From Bacillus paralicheniformis (GTDB taxonomy: Bacteria; Bacillota; Bacilli; Bacillales; Bacillaceae), in the NCBI RefSeq assembly GCF_001042485.2, contig NZ_LBMN02000008.1, positions 1-64,000 on the forward strand: a stretch of DNA of 64,000 nt. Reading direction: 5' to 3'. This document shows positions 55,173 to 63,768 of the stretch, in pieces. The translations under genes and the position numbers were made by a program. Position 1 is the first letter of the stretch. Each line of letters starts with the position of its first letter. Below the pieces are notes generated by a model. The model was not told where the DNA came from and did not search any database. It saw only the letters and a program-made list of their open reading frames with translations.

Positions 55173-55188
55173 TGTTCATTAATGAACA
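55173..55188. promoter_or_regulatory. TetR operator palindrome
   Basis: TGTTCATTAATGAACA is a perfect 16-bp palindrome 38 bases before the tetR ATG. Half-sites ATGAACA (55092-55098) and TGTTCATT (55119-55126) occur on the GNAT side. This is a likely binding site of the adjacent TetR protein. Confidence 0.7.
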
Positions 55189-55225
55189 ACACATAAAAAT
55201 TTGTCTATAAACGGAGGGCAAAACG

Positions 55226-55783
55226 ATGGAGGACAGAAGATCAATCAAGACGAAAAGAGCGATAAAAGAGGCTTTTTTAAAGCTGCTCCATGAGAAAGAA
55301 ATCAATAAGATCACCGTTTCTGATTTATCGAGGCGCGCGGATTTAGGACGCGGAACCTTTTATCTTCATTATAAAGATATTTTTGACTTGTATGAACAAA
55401 TAGAAAATGAATTGTTTGATCAGCTGGGGAGATTTTACGATGATTATTTTCCGAGCGAAGATCCGCACAATTTGCTCACCTTCATCGAAAAAACGACCGA
55501 ATATATTTATCAAAACGCTGCGATTTTCACTTTATTGACGAAACCGAAAGGAAACATTTTGACAATCAATAAATTTAAAGACTTTTTCCAGAGGAAAATT
55601 TTCGAAGAATTGAGCATGATAGAGCAATCGGAAAACGAGGTTACATGCGATGAAATGGAAATATCATTTGTCGTCTCGGGAGTGGTCGGCGTTTTGGAGG
55701 AATGGATCAATGAAGGGATGGTTCAGACGCCGTCTCATGTGGCTGGCGTCATCCACCGCATTCTGTTAAAAATCGGAGTATAA
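55226..55783 (+). CDS. TetR/AcrR-family regulator
   Basis: A 185-residue repressor. The N-terminal helix-turn-helix is KRAIKEAFLKLLHEKEINKITVSDLSRRADLGRGTFYLHYKD, and the C-terminal half is of the TetR_C type with no recognised ligand. GGAGGG precedes the ATG. It faces the GNAT gene across a palindromic operator, and the MMPL transporter beyond may belong to the same regulon. Confidence 0.85.
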   Translation: MEDRRSIKTKRAIKEAFLKLLHEKEINKITVSDLSRRADLGRGTFYLHYKDIFDLYEQIENELFDQLGRFYDDYFPSEDPHNLLTFIEKTTEYIYQNAAIFTLLTKPKGNILTINKFKDFFQRKIFEELSMIEQSENEVTCDEMEISFVVSGVVGVLEEWINEGMVQTPSHVAGVIHRILLKIGV

Positions 55784-55824
55784 AAGATCAGCCCGCCGGA
55801 GAAACAAAGCTCCGACAAGCTGAA

Positions 55825-57987
55825 CTATCGATCCCTCACCATTGATAAGGATACCCTTCCTTTTGCAGCATCGACATCTTCCACCCATACGGTAACGATG
55901 TCCCCGACCGACACCACGTCAAGCGGATGCTTGACGAAGGAATGGCTGAGCTTGGAAATGTGGACGAGCCCGTCCTGTTTCACGCCGATGTCGACAAATG
56001 CCCCGAAGTCAACGACGTTCCGCACTGTCCCCTGCAGTTCCATCCCTTCTTTTAAGTCCTCCAATTGAAGCACATCGGTTTTTAAGAGCGGCTTAGGGAC
56101 TTCATCCCTCGGATCGCGCTCTGGCCTTGTCAGCTGGGCGCAAATGTCTTTCAGGGTGATTTCCCCGATTCCAAGCTGTTCAGCTGCTTTGGAAATATTC
56201 AGTTCGTTGATTTTGTCCTGAAGCTCTCTTGCCCCGATTTCGGCTGTTGACAGGCCGAGCTTTTTCAGAAGCTCTCTCGTCTCTTTATAGCTCTCAGGGT
56301 GGATGCCTGTGCGGTCGAGCGGTTCACCGCCGTCAGGCACCCTTAAAAAGCCGATGCATTGCTCATACGTTTTCGTGCCCAGGCGCGGAATGTCTTTCAG
56401 CTCTTTCCGGCTCGTGAATTTTCCGATTTCATCCCGCTTTTTGACGATGTTGGCCGCGACTGTTTTCGATAGTCCGGCTACATATTGCAAGAGCGCGGCT
56501 GACGCCGTATTCACGTTGACGCCGACTTGGTTGACGACGGTTTCCACCACGAAGCGGAGCGAGTCGTTTAGTTTTTTCTGGCTGACATCGTGCTGGTACT
56601 GGCCGACACCGACCGACTTGGGATCGATTTTGACGAGTTCGGCGAGCGGGTCCTGGAGTCTGCGTGCGATCGACACGGCGCTCCGTTCTTCAACATGCAG
56701 ATCCGGGAATTCTTCCCTCGCAAGCTCTGATGCCGAGTAGACGCTGGCTCCCGCTTCATTGACAATCAGATAGTACACCTTTCTGTCGATGTCCTTCAAA
56801 AGATCGGCGATAAATTGTTCCGTCTCTCTTGATGCCGTTCCGTTCCCGATGGCGATGACCTCAATTTGAAAATCTTCGATGATGCGTTTCACTTTTTCAA
56901 TGGCCGCGCTTTTTTTATTGACGGGAGGGTGCGGATATATGACATCGATCTTGAGCATCTTTCCCGTCTCATCGACAACTGCAAGCTTGCAGCCCGTGCG
57001 GAATGCCGGATCGACGCCGAGAACGAGCTTCCCTTTCATCGGCGGCTGCAGCAGCAGCTTGCGCAGATTCTCGGCAAAAATGTGAATCGCTTGATCTTCC
57101 GCCTTTTCCGTCAATTCTTTTCTGATTTCTCTTTCGATGGACGGCTGAATGAGGCGCTTATAGCCGTCTTCGATTGCGCTTTTCAGCACATCTTGAGCAC
57201 TTGTTTGCTTGTGTTGTAAAATTCGTTTTTCCAAGTAAGCTTGAATGCGGTCTGCCGGCGGCTCGACCGACACTCTCAAAATCTCCTCTTTTTCGCCGCG
57301 GTTAACCGCAAGCACGCGATGAGGAACGATTTTTTGAATCGGCTCTTCATATTCATAATACATTTCATAGATTTTCTTCTCATCGGCTTCGGCGTCTTTC
57401 ACCGCGGATTTCAGCGTTCCTCTTTTAAAAGTCTCCTGCCGGATCCACTTTCTGTATTCCGGTTCGTCTGAGATCCGTTCAGCCAGTATGTTTTTTGCTC
57501 CTTCAAGCGCTTCTTCGGCGCTCATGACTTCCTTTTCTTCATTTATGTACTTGCGTGCTTCGGCTATTACGTCTTCGTTGCGCGGGAGCGCGATGATGAA
57601 ATCAGCCAAAGGTTCAAGGCCTTTGCTTTTGGCGATCGTCGCCTTCGTTTTTCGTTTTTGTTTAAATGGTCTGTATAAGTCTTCAACTTCCTGGAGCTTG
57701 TCCGCTTTTTCGATATCGAGCTTCAGCTGTCCGGTCAGCTTACCCTGTTCGTCGATCAGCCGAATGACTTCGTCTTTCCGCTGATTTAAATGCTGGATGT
57801 ATCCCCAGCGTTCGGAGATTGTTTGAATTTGGACTTCATCCATGGAGCCCGTTTGTTCTTTGCGGTATCTCGCGATAAAGGGAACGGTGTTTCCGTCCTC
57901 TAACAATTGAATGACACTCTCGACATGCTTTGACGCAAGCTCTGTTTCTTTTGCGATTTGTTTGACGATTAACGCTAAAGTATCCAT
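55825..57987 (-). CDS. ydcI: Tex-family RNA-binding protein (YdcI)
   Basis: A 720-residue S1-domain protein. Order: Tex N-terminal helical domain (1-190), YqgF-like RNase H fold (about 325-455, VLGVDPAFRTGCKLAVVD), HhH pair (about 490-560) and C-terminal S1 domain (about 645-716, GMELQGTVRNVVDFGAFVDIGV). Tex is a transcription accessory/RNA-binding factor. The start is ATG 57987, six bases after GGAGG; a TTG at 57999 overlaps that site. Convergent with tetR and downstream of rsbX, the same position as in B. subtilis. Confidence 0.92.
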   Translation of the reverse strand: MDTLALIVKQIAKETELASKHVESVIQLLEDGNTVPFIARYRKEQTGSMDEVQIQTISERWGYIQHLNQRKDEVIRLIDEQGKLTGQLKLDIEKADKLQEVEDLYRPFKQKRKTKATIAKSKGLEPLADFIIALPRNEDVIAEARKYINEEKEVMSAEEALEGAKNILAERISDEPEYRKWIRQETFKRGTLKSAVKDAEADEKKIYEMYYEYEEPIQKIVPHRVLAVNRGEKEEILRVSVEPPADRIQAYLEKRILQHKQTSAQDVLKSAIEDGYKRLIQPSIEREIRKELTEKAEDQAIHIFAENLRKLLLQPPMKGKLVLGVDPAFRTGCKLAVVDETGKMLKIDVIYPHPPVNKKSAAIEKVKRIIEDFQIEVIAIGNGTASRETEQFIADLLKDIDRKVYYLIVNEAGASVYSASELAREEFPDLHVEERSAVSIARRLQDPLAELVKIDPKSVGVGQYQHDVSQKKLNDSLRFVVETVVNQVGVNVNTASAALLQYVAGLSKTVAANIVKKRDEIGKFTSRKELKDIPRLGTKTYEQCIGFLRVPDGGEPLDRTGIHPESYKETRELLKKLGLSTAEIGARELQDKINELNISKAAEQLGIGEITLKDICAQLTRPERDPRDEVPKPLLKTDVLQLEDLKEGMELQGTVRNVVDFGAFVDIGVKQDGLVHISKLSHSFVKHPLDVVSVGDIVTVWVEDVDAAKGRVSLSMVRDR

Positions 57988-58035
57988 TGTAGCCTCCAAA
58001 AGAATGTTGTCTTCTTAGTGTACCAAAACAAACAG

Positions 58036-58092
58036 AAAAACACCTATATCAAAGGGCAGCTTCTTTAAAAAAGCTGTCCGATGATATAGGTG
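58036..58092 (-). terminator. terminator of the sigB operon, overlapping the rsbX end
   Basis: CACCTATATC (58041-58050) pairs with GATATAGGTG (58083-58092), extended by GGGCAGCTT/AAGCTGTCC. The minus strand then reads TTTTT. The rsbX stop (58065-58067) lies in the loop. Confidence 0.85.
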
Positions 58093-58664
58093 AGATCGTC
58101 TTTTCCCATTAGTGTGTATGATTCTAGCTGATTCGATATATCTCCAGGTGTGTGGTGCTGTTTTAAATAAGACCGGAGAGCGGGTACTTCCAATCCGTCT
58201 GAATACATGATGAATCTTGACCCTTTTTCATACGTGTAGGTGAATGTTTTGTATGTTTGCGGCTTTCCCGACATGTATCCCGTCACAGGGAGAGGGTGGA
58301 TATATTTGTCCGAAGGAGCGTACAAGATAAAGCGGATATTGCCTACAGAGCTGTAAGCAATCGTTCTTGTTCGAAAATCGGCTTTTAAAATCGCCACAGT
58401 TGCGCCGCGCTTATGTTTCAGCTCTTGATTGCACCGTTCCATCAAGCTTGCGACTTCTTCATGACCGTGCTCTTCGACAACTTCGCTGATAACCGCGGAG
58501 GATTCTTGTGCCATCGCACCGCTGCCAAGCCCGTCGGCCAGCGCGCACACCATAGTTTCGTCAGTCGCATGGAAATAAAAACTGTCTCCGCAGACGGCTT
58601 TTCCTTCTTTAGGAAGCTGATAAACAAGCGCTTGCATATGTTCATTCGACTCAGTCCAAATCAT
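58065..58664 (-). CDS. rsbX: phosphoserine phosphatase RsbX
   Basis: A 199-residue PP2C-type phosphatase that dephosphorylates RsbS and resets the stressosome. Metal-binding motifs: VCGDSFYF, CALADGLGSG and MYSDGLEVP. Its start overlaps the sigB stop by four bases (ATGA). It is last in the sigB operon, and its last eight codons form one arm of the terminator. Confidence 0.95.
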   Translation of the reverse strand: MIWTESNEHMQALVYQLPKEGKAVCGDSFYFHATDETMVCALADGLGSGAMAQESSAVISEVVEEHGHEEVASLMERCNQELKHKRGATVAILKADFRTRTIAYSSVGNIRFILYAPSDKYIHPLPVTGYMSGKPQTYKTFTYTYEKGSRFIMYSDGLEVPALRSYLKQHHTPGDISNQLESYTLMGKDDLTYIIGQLF

Positions 58665-59455
58665 GGTTTAAGCTCCATAAACGGATCTTCAGCCAACGCT
58701 TCCCGCAGCTTTTTGACAGCTTTGCGCTGCAGACGTGAGACGTGCATTTGCGATATGCCCAGCATGTCACCGGTTTCTTTTTGGCTTTTGTTTTGAATGT
58801 AAGTCAGCTCAATGATTTGCTTTTCGCGGTCGGACAGTACGTGCAATACGCTTTCAAGCATCAGCTTTTGGTTCACCTTTTCATAGCCTTCCTCCTGCGA
58901 GCCGACGATGTCGAGGATCGTCACCGTGCTGCCGTCTGCATCCGCTTCAATGCTGTGGTCGACGGAAAGCGCCTGATAGCTTTTGCCCATCTCCATTGTT
59001 TCCAGCACTTCTTCTTCTGTGACGTCAAGAAACTCGGCAATCTCATCGACTTTTGGGGACCTTTGCGTTTCATTCGTTAAATGATCCACCGCCATTTTAA
59101 TTCTCGGCCCGAGCTCCTTGATCCTTCTCGGAACGTGGACGCTCCAGGTTTTATCACGGAGAAACCGTTTGATTTCTCCGATAATGGTCGGAATCGCAAA
59201 CGCTTCAAACGATTTTCCCACATCGGGATCATAGCGTTTGATGGCTCCAAGCAATCCGAGCATCCCAACCTGGCATAAATCTTCATGAAAGCTTTTTCCT
59301 TTTGAGTATTTTTTGGCGAGTGTTTCCACCAGATTTTTATATGTTTGAACAAGGGTCAGCTGAGCGTCTTCATCCTGGCTATCCTGATATTTTTTGATCA
59401 GCGTGTCGACTTCGGTTTTAGTTAGTTTCGTAGTTTTGGACGGTTGTGCCATCAT
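58661..59455 (-). CDS. sigB: RNA polymerase sigma factor SigB
   Basis: A 264-residue general-stress sigma factor. Region 2 (GKSFHEDLCQVGMLGLLGAIKRYDPDVGKSFEAFAIPTIIGEIKRFLRD), region 3 (RRIKELGPRIKMAV) and region 4 (LTYIQNKSQKETGDMLGISQMHVSRLQRKAVKKLR) are complete and nearly identical to B. subtilis SigB. I take the first ATG after AGGGAG, seven bases away; a TTG precedes it. It overlaps the rsbW end and is held by RsbW until stress. Confidence 0.97.
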   Translation of the reverse strand: MMAQPSKTTKLTKTEVDTLIKKYQDSQDEDAQLTLVQTYKNLVETLAKKYSKGKSFHEDLCQVGMLGLLGAIKRYDPDVGKSFEAFAIPTIIGEIKRFLRDKTWSVHVPRRIKELGPRIKMAVDHLTNETQRSPKVDEIAEFLDVTEEEVLETMEMGKSYQALSVDHSIEADADGSTVTILDIVGSQEEGYEKVNQKLMLESVLHVLSDREKQIIELTYIQNKSQKETGDMLGISQMHVSRLQRKAVKKLREALAEDPFMELKP

Positions 59456-59900
59456 CAACTCGCTCCCTGTTTAAGAACTTTGTCATCGAGACGGTTACGC
59501 CTGAGTCAATCTGGACACGCACTTCATCCATGAGCGTCTCCATTAAATATAAACCGAGCCCTCCTTCTGACAATTGATCTACCGTATGTTCAGGGGAATA
59601 TGGCCCCAGCCCTTTCTGTTTATCGTGAATGTCAAAACTGTCTCCCTGATCTGCGACGATGATTTCGAGGCGGTCTTCAAACACGCCGAATCTGACGGAG
59701 ACCTCTCCAGTTTTGTCTGCTTTATAAGCATGCTGCACAGCGTTTGTGCACGCTTCGCTGACCGCAATTTTCAAATCTTCGATGTCATCATAAGAATACC
59801 CCATCTTGCTTGCAATCCCCGACAGGGTTAAACGAATGATTCCTACGTATTCAGGTTTGGCAGGTGACTTCATTTCAATGTAATCAGCTGCTCTCTTCAT
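59418..59900 (-). CDS. rsbW: anti-sigma-B factor and kinase RsbW
   Basis: A 160-residue GHKL-type kinase that binds SigB and phosphorylates RsbV. ATP motifs: VSEACTNAVQHAYK (N box), DQGDSFD (G1) and GGLGLYLMETLMD (G2). One-base overlap with rsbV (TAATG) and overlap with sigB indicate tight translational coupling, as in B. subtilis. Confidence 0.96.
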   Translation of the reverse strand: MKRAADYIEMKSPAKPEYVGIIRLTLSGIASKMGYSYDDIEDLKIAVSEACTNAVQHAYKADKTGEVSVRFGVFEDRLEIIVADQGDSFDIHDKQKGLGPYSPEHTVDQLSEGGLGLYLMETLMDEVRVQIDSGVTVSMTKFLNRERVDDGTTVQNYETN

Positions 59901-60226
59901 TATAATCCACCCTCTGACTTTCCAGAAATATCAATGATGTCCTTTAAGCCTGTAATATCAAACAAACGGATCAAACGCTCTGACAGATTTTCAAGCACTA
60001 AAGAACCCCCAGTTCTGTTTACCGCTTTGTAAATGCCGACAAATACACCCAGCCCTGTACTGTCCATATATGAAACGTCTTTCAGAGAAACTTTGAGATC
60101 TTTTCCTTCTTCCGCGAGCGGCATCAGCTCATCCCGCAATGCCGGGGCCGTATGCACATCAATTTCGCCCGCCACTTTTACTTCTATCACATGATCATTT
60201 TTTTTCGTATCAACTGCCAAATTCAC
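59900..60226 (-). CDS. rsbV: anti-anti-sigma factor RsbV
   Basis: A 108-residue STAS protein. The regulatory serine is in [11 protein letters not shown] (the serine before TGLG). Unphosphorylated RsbV binds RsbW and frees SigB. It is the first gene after the internal sigma-B promoter at 60265-60290. GAGGTG precedes the ATG. Confidence 0.96.
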
Positions 60227-60264
60227 AATATCACCTCTGGTTCTCTTAATGAGCTACTGGTTTA

Positions 60265-60290
60265 TTACCCAGCGAAGAGAAACTTTAAAC
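60265..60290 (-). promoter_or_regulatory. internal sigma-B promoter before rsbV
   Basis: Minus-strand GTTTAA (60285-60290) and GGGTAA (60265-60270) are 14 bases apart, matching the sigma-B consensus (GTTTAA, N13-15, GGGTAT). It overlaps the last bases of rsbU and gives autoinduction of rsbV-rsbW-sigB-rsbX. Confidence 0.88.
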
Positions 60291-61292
60291 CTTTCTTTTG
60301 AAAACAATGAGAGTAAAATCGTCATGAAGCTGAAAATCCTGAAGCTTGAGCAGATGTTCGTATATACAGTCAACCATTTGCTGAGCCGGTTTCTCCATAT
60401 GTACAGTGATCAGGTTCTGCAAGTCAGACCGCTCCAAAAATCCGCTGTCTGTCCGGCATTCGGTTACACCATCTGAAAAAAGAACGATCATATCGCCAAT
60501 ATCCAGTTTTTGCTCGTACTGCTCATAGTCGTATTGTGATGAAATGCCAAGAACGAGGCCTTTTGCGTTTAAATCGTAAAATTTATTTTCCCTGCAAGAA
60601 TAATAAAAGCCAGGTTCATGACCGGCAGATGAAAACGTAAATAGGTGTTTTTGGAGATGATAATTGCCATAAAACATTGTAATAAACATGCTAGGGTCCA
60701 CATTTTGTTCGACGACCCTGTTCAGGTTTTTCAGCACCTGTGAAGGAGACGTGCCCGAATCCGGCAGAGAGTCCATCGCATATTTGATCATCGACATGCA
60801 TAACGCGGCCGGTATTCCTTTTCCGATCACATCTGCAATGGCGATGTTAATCGATTCCTTGTCCCGTACAAAATGATAATAATCACCGCTCATTTGCTTA
60901 GCCGGAACACTGACCGCTCCGATTTCAAGCGCTTCAACTTTCGGGATCTTCGTCTCGAGCAGCGTTTGCTGGACATTTGCGGCAATTTCGATTTCCGATT
61001 TAATTTCCTGCTGAATTCCTCTTAATGTCTGATGTTCTTGATAGGCCAAACCGTATCCAATCATCACTTCAATTAAAAAATCGAGAGAATGGAACACATA
61101 GTCCGGAAGATCCGGATATAATTCAGACAGAACTTTTCGGTGTATGCTGATAATCTCTTCCGGCGGCACTTGATGTTCAATCGTTTTTCTGCTGAATTTC
61201 TGCCCCTGATAAAGGGATGTCTCTGTTAATTCAGATATATAACGGCTAAGCAGCTGTCGATAGCGCTGCTCAATCACTTCCCTGAAATCCAT
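60285..61292 (-). CDS. rsbU: RsbV-P phosphatase RsbU
   Basis: A 335-residue PP2C phosphatase. The N-terminal helical domain (1-110) binds RsbT. The catalytic domain (about 125-333) carries SGDYYHF, IADVIGKGIPAALCMSMI and LFSDGVTE. When bound by RsbT it dephosphorylates RsbV and starts the stress response. It lies ten bases after rsbT. Confidence 0.96.
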   Translation of the reverse strand: MDFREVIEQRYRQLLSRYISELTETSLYQGQKFSRKTIEHQVPPEEIISIHRKVLSELYPDLPDYVFHSLDFLIEVMIGYGLAYQEHQTLRGIQQEIKSEIEIAANVQQTLLETKIPKVEALEIGAVSVPAKQMSGDYYHFVRDKESINIAIADVIGKGIPAALCMSMIKYAMDSLPDSGTSPSQVLKNLNRVVEQNVDPSMFITMFYGNYHLQKHLFTFSSAGHEPGFYYSCRENKFYDLNAKGLVLGISSQYDYEQYEQKLDIGDMIVLFSDGVTECRTDSGFLERSDLQNLITVHMEKPAQQMVDCIYEHLLKLQDFQLHDDFTLIVFKRKV

Positions 61293-61302
61293 TCCTTCCC
61301 TC

Positions 61303-61704
61303 CTACCGCAGCCACTTTATGGCTTGTATATCCGTTCCATTTTCCGCGTCCGAATGCAATTCAAATTGGTCCATCAGACGCTTTACCCCCGGCAGGCCCG
61401 CTCCGAGGCCGCCTGAGGTTGAAAAACCGTCTTCCATCACTTTTTTGATGTCAGCGATTCCCGGCCCCTCATCCTCCGCTATGACTTTCAACCCCTTTTT
61501 ACCTTCTTCCTGAACCTGTTCGATGCAGATTCGGCCTTTTCCGGCATACAAATAAATATTACGCGCCAGCTCTGAGATGGCTGTTGTGATTCTGGCCTGG
61601 TCCACTGTGCCGAACCCCAGTTCTTTGGCGACATTTCGCCCGAGCTGTCTGGCGGCCACTATGTCCCATTCTGTCAAAATCTTCACACAGGATTGGTCTG
61701 CCAT
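61303..61704 (-). CDS. rsbT: switch kinase RsbT
   Basis: A 133-residue GHKL kinase: ISELARNIYLYAG (N box), DEGPGI (G1) and GLGAGLPGVKRLMD (G2). It phosphorylates RsbS and RsbR in the stressosome, then leaves to activate RsbU. Two bases separate it from rsbS. Confidence 0.96.
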   Translation of the reverse strand: MADQSCVKILTEWDIVAARQLGRNVAKELGFGTVDQARITTAISELARNIYLYAGKGRICIEQVQEEGKKGLKVIAEDEGPGIADIKKVMEDGFSTSGGLGAGLPGVKRLMDQFELHSDAENGTDIQAIKWLR

Positions 61705-61706
61705 AT

Positions 61707-62072
61707 TTATTCCCCCAATTCCCGCTGCAATGTCTCGAGCCCCTTTTCGAGATCGAGCGCCGTCTCGATCTCGTCCAAAGAAATGCCGAGTTCAATCAAT
61801 GTCACCGCAACAGCCGGCTGGATGCCAGTCAGAACGACTTTGGCGCCCATCAGTTTTGACATTGTAATAACATCGCCAAGTACTTTGGCGATGAATGAAT
61901 CGATGATGTCCACCGAAGTCAGATCGATCACCACTCCGTTCGAACCGGTTTCATATATTTTGTTCAGCAGGTCCTCTTGAAATTTCAGAGCGGTTTGGTC
62001 ATCGAGCTCCACTTGAATGGATACCAATAAACAGTTATATAGCTTCAAAATTGGAATGTTAGGTATCCTCAA
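61707..62072 (-). CDS. rsbS: stressosome scaffold RsbS
   Basis: A 121-residue STAS protein nearly identical to B. subtilis RsbS. The RsbT-phosphorylated serine lies in [13 protein letters not shown]. The start is TTG (62070-62072), eight bases after GGAGG; no ATG is possible nearby. Three bases separate it from rsbR. Confidence 0.95.
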   Translation of the reverse strand: MRIPNIPILKLYNCLLVSIQVELDDQTALKFQEDLLNKIYETGSNGVVIDLTSVDIIDSFIAKVLGDVITMSKLMGAKVVLTGIQPAVAVTLIELGISLDEIETALDLEKGLETLQRELGE

Positions 62073-62075
62073 AAC

Positions 62076-62903
62076 TTATTCCTCCAATGAAACAATTTTT
62101 CGGTCTGTCATTTCTAATGCGGTTTGAATTCCTTTTTGCAGGGTATTTTTTGTAATAACCTGAGTTAAATCGATTCCCAAATTCACAATCGTCTGCGCGA
62201 TTTCCGGGCGGATTCCAACGAGCAGGCATTTTGCGCCGACCAGTCTGACAGCTTCGGAAGCCTGCATGATGTGGTGTGCGACCATCGTATCGACGACAGG
62301 CACGCCCGTAATGTCAATGAGGACGACTTCGGACCGGTGTTTGACGACGCCGCTCAACAGGTTTTCCATAATCTTTTTGGCCCGCTCCGTGTCGATCGTG
62401 CCGACGAGAGGCATCACCGTAATATTTTCAAAAACCGGGATCAGCGGCGCCGAGAGCTCCTGTAATGCGACCTTTTGAAGAGCGACGGTTTTCTCCCAGG
62501 AGATCGCATACTGATTCAAGATTTCGCTGTTGATCGGTTCGATAAATTTATCGATTTCCCATATCAGATCATAGCATTGCTGATCTTCCGGGACGTCCTT
62601 GTTCATTTCATAGTACAGGTGCTTCCAAAAAGCTGATAATCCCGACGACAGAAGCTTCAGCGGAACGCCGAGCTGTACGGCTTTTGAAGAAAACTGGTAG
62701 ATGGTGTCGATCGATTTTTCATTCCCGTCCCCGGACTCATTCATAAGGATATGAATGTATTCATTGCTGATCGTCTCATACATGTGTTCAGTCAGCTTCA
62801 CGTTTGTCATGTTGCTGTTTAGGTCTTTCAGAATATCCGCCAAATTCACGGCGAGTACATTTTGGTTCTCCGAGATAAATTTTAACACTGCTTGATTCGA
62901 CAT
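62076..62903 (-). CDS. rsbR: stressosome sensor RsbR (RsbRA)
   Basis: A 275-residue protein. The N-terminal non-heme globin fold (1-135) is the sensory turret, followed by a linker helix and a C-terminal STAS domain (about 155-270). Regulatory threonines are visible in VGTIDTERAK and PVVDTMVAHH. I start at the ATG at 62903 (MSNQAVLKF), six bases after AGGGGG; the open frame extends to 63008 but overlaps the promoter. The C-terminal half is almost identical to B. subtilis RsbRA, whereas the sensor half is clearly diverged. Confidence 0.95.
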   Translation of the reverse strand: MSNQAVLKFISENQNVLAVNLADILKDLNSNMTNVKLTEHMYETISNEYIHILMNESGDGNEKSIDTIYQFSSKAVQLGVPLKLLSSGLSAFWKHLYYEMNKDVPEDQQCYDLIWEIDKFIEPINSEILNQYAISWEKTVALQKVALQELSAPLIPVFENITVMPLVGTIDTERAKKIMENLLSGVVKHRSEVVLIDITGVPVVDTMVAHHIMQASEAVRLVGAKCLLVGIRPEIAQTIVNLGIDLTQVITKNTLQKGIQTALEMTDRKIVSLEE

Positions 62904-62952
62904 GTTCATCCCCCTAACTACATCTGATAACATTTTTTGGACTAACAGTTCC

Positions 62953-62981
62953 ATTATATCGTTTGTTATTTTTGAACACAA
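62953..62981 (-). promoter_or_regulatory. sigma-A promoter of the rsbR operon
   Basis: Minus-strand TTGTGT (62976-62981) and TATAAT (62953-62958) are 17 bases apart. It lies just after the ndoA terminator and about 50 bases before the rsbR start. Confidence 0.7.
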
Positions 62982-63010
62982 AAAAAGTTGCTCTTTCGCC
63001 TCGAGCAACT
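62980..63010 (-). terminator. terminator of the ndoAI-ndoA operon
   Basis: AGTTGCTC (62986-62993) pairs with GAGCAACT (63003-63010); the minus strand then has TTTTTTT. Confidence 0.9.
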
Positions 63011-63020
63011 TTCATCAATA

Positions 63021-63371
63021 TTAAAAATCAATGAGTGCCAAACTGATTTGTAAGGCTTCGTTGACCTTTTCCATCATTTCATCATCGAGATGGGTGATTT
63101 TGTCCGTTAATCTTTGCTTGTCAATCGTCCGAATTTGTTCGAGCAATATAACGGAATCTCTTTCAAAACCGTAGCGTTTCGCATCAATTTCGACGTGGGT
63201 AGGTAATTTTGCTTTCTGTATTTGGGCTGTTATGGCTGCAACAATAGCAGTTGGGCTGAAGCGATTGCCGATGTTGTTTTGAATCACTAAAACCGGGCGC
63301 ACCCCGCCTTGTTCTGAGCCAACAACAGGAGATAGGTCAGCAAAATAAACATCGCCGCGTTTAACAATCAA
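63021..63371 (-). CDS. ndoA: mRNA interferase EndoA (MazF)
   Basis: A 116-residue MazF-family toxin, a sequence-specific endoribonuclease (UACAU in B. subtilis). The start is TTG, eight bases after GGAGG, as in B. subtilis: [22 protein letters not shown] with the catalytic Arg in [12 protein letters not shown] and Thr/Ser in [10 protein letters not shown]. The antitoxin gene ends four bases upstream. Confidence 0.96.
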   Translation of the reverse strand: MIVKRGDVYFADLSPVVGSEQGGVRPVLVIQNNIGNRFSPTAIVAAITAQIQKAKLPTHVEIDAKRYGFERDSVILLEQIRTIDKQRLTDKITHLDDEMMEKVNEALQISLALIDF

Positions 63372-63375
63372 ATGA

Positions 63376-63657
63376 TTATCCTCCGCTTACTAAGCGCTCT
63401 ACTGTGTTTTCAGCCTCATACTCTGCAAATTGAGCCTCAGAAGAGATGTTCAAATTAATCTTGGCCATCTCCATATAACCGCGTCTCATCGATTCCCGAA
63501 TTTGTCGATTTTTGCGCTCGCGCAAATACATTTTTGTGGCTTGGTAAATCAGTTCATTTCTGCTCCCGTTATCTTGCATGACGACACCATCCAGTTCTGA
63601 TACTAAAGCTTCTGGCAAGCGAATCAATATTTCAGTTGTTGCGCTGGATTCAGACAA
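63376..63657 (-). CDS. ndoAI: antitoxin EndoAI (MazE-like)
   Basis: A 93-residue antitoxin with an N-terminal ribbon-helix-helix ([20 protein letters not shown]...SRNELIYQA) and a C-terminal tail ([27 protein letters not shown]) that blocks the EndoA active site. I start at TTG 63657, giving (M)SESSATTE as in B. subtilis, with nine bases to GGAGG; the ATG at 63663 leaves only three bases. Confidence 0.93.
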   Translation of the reverse strand: MSESSATTEILIRLPEALVSELDGVVMQDNGSRNELIYQATKMYLRERKNRQIRESMRRGYMEMAKINLNISSEAQFAEYEAENTVERLVSGG

Positions 63658-63768
63658 AAACATACACCTCCACCAAACTTACGGATACAACACTCTATCC
63701 ATTCCATCCATAATGATATCATTATTCTTTTCGCAAGCAAAGTTGTTTTTCCGCTAATTCATCAATTT

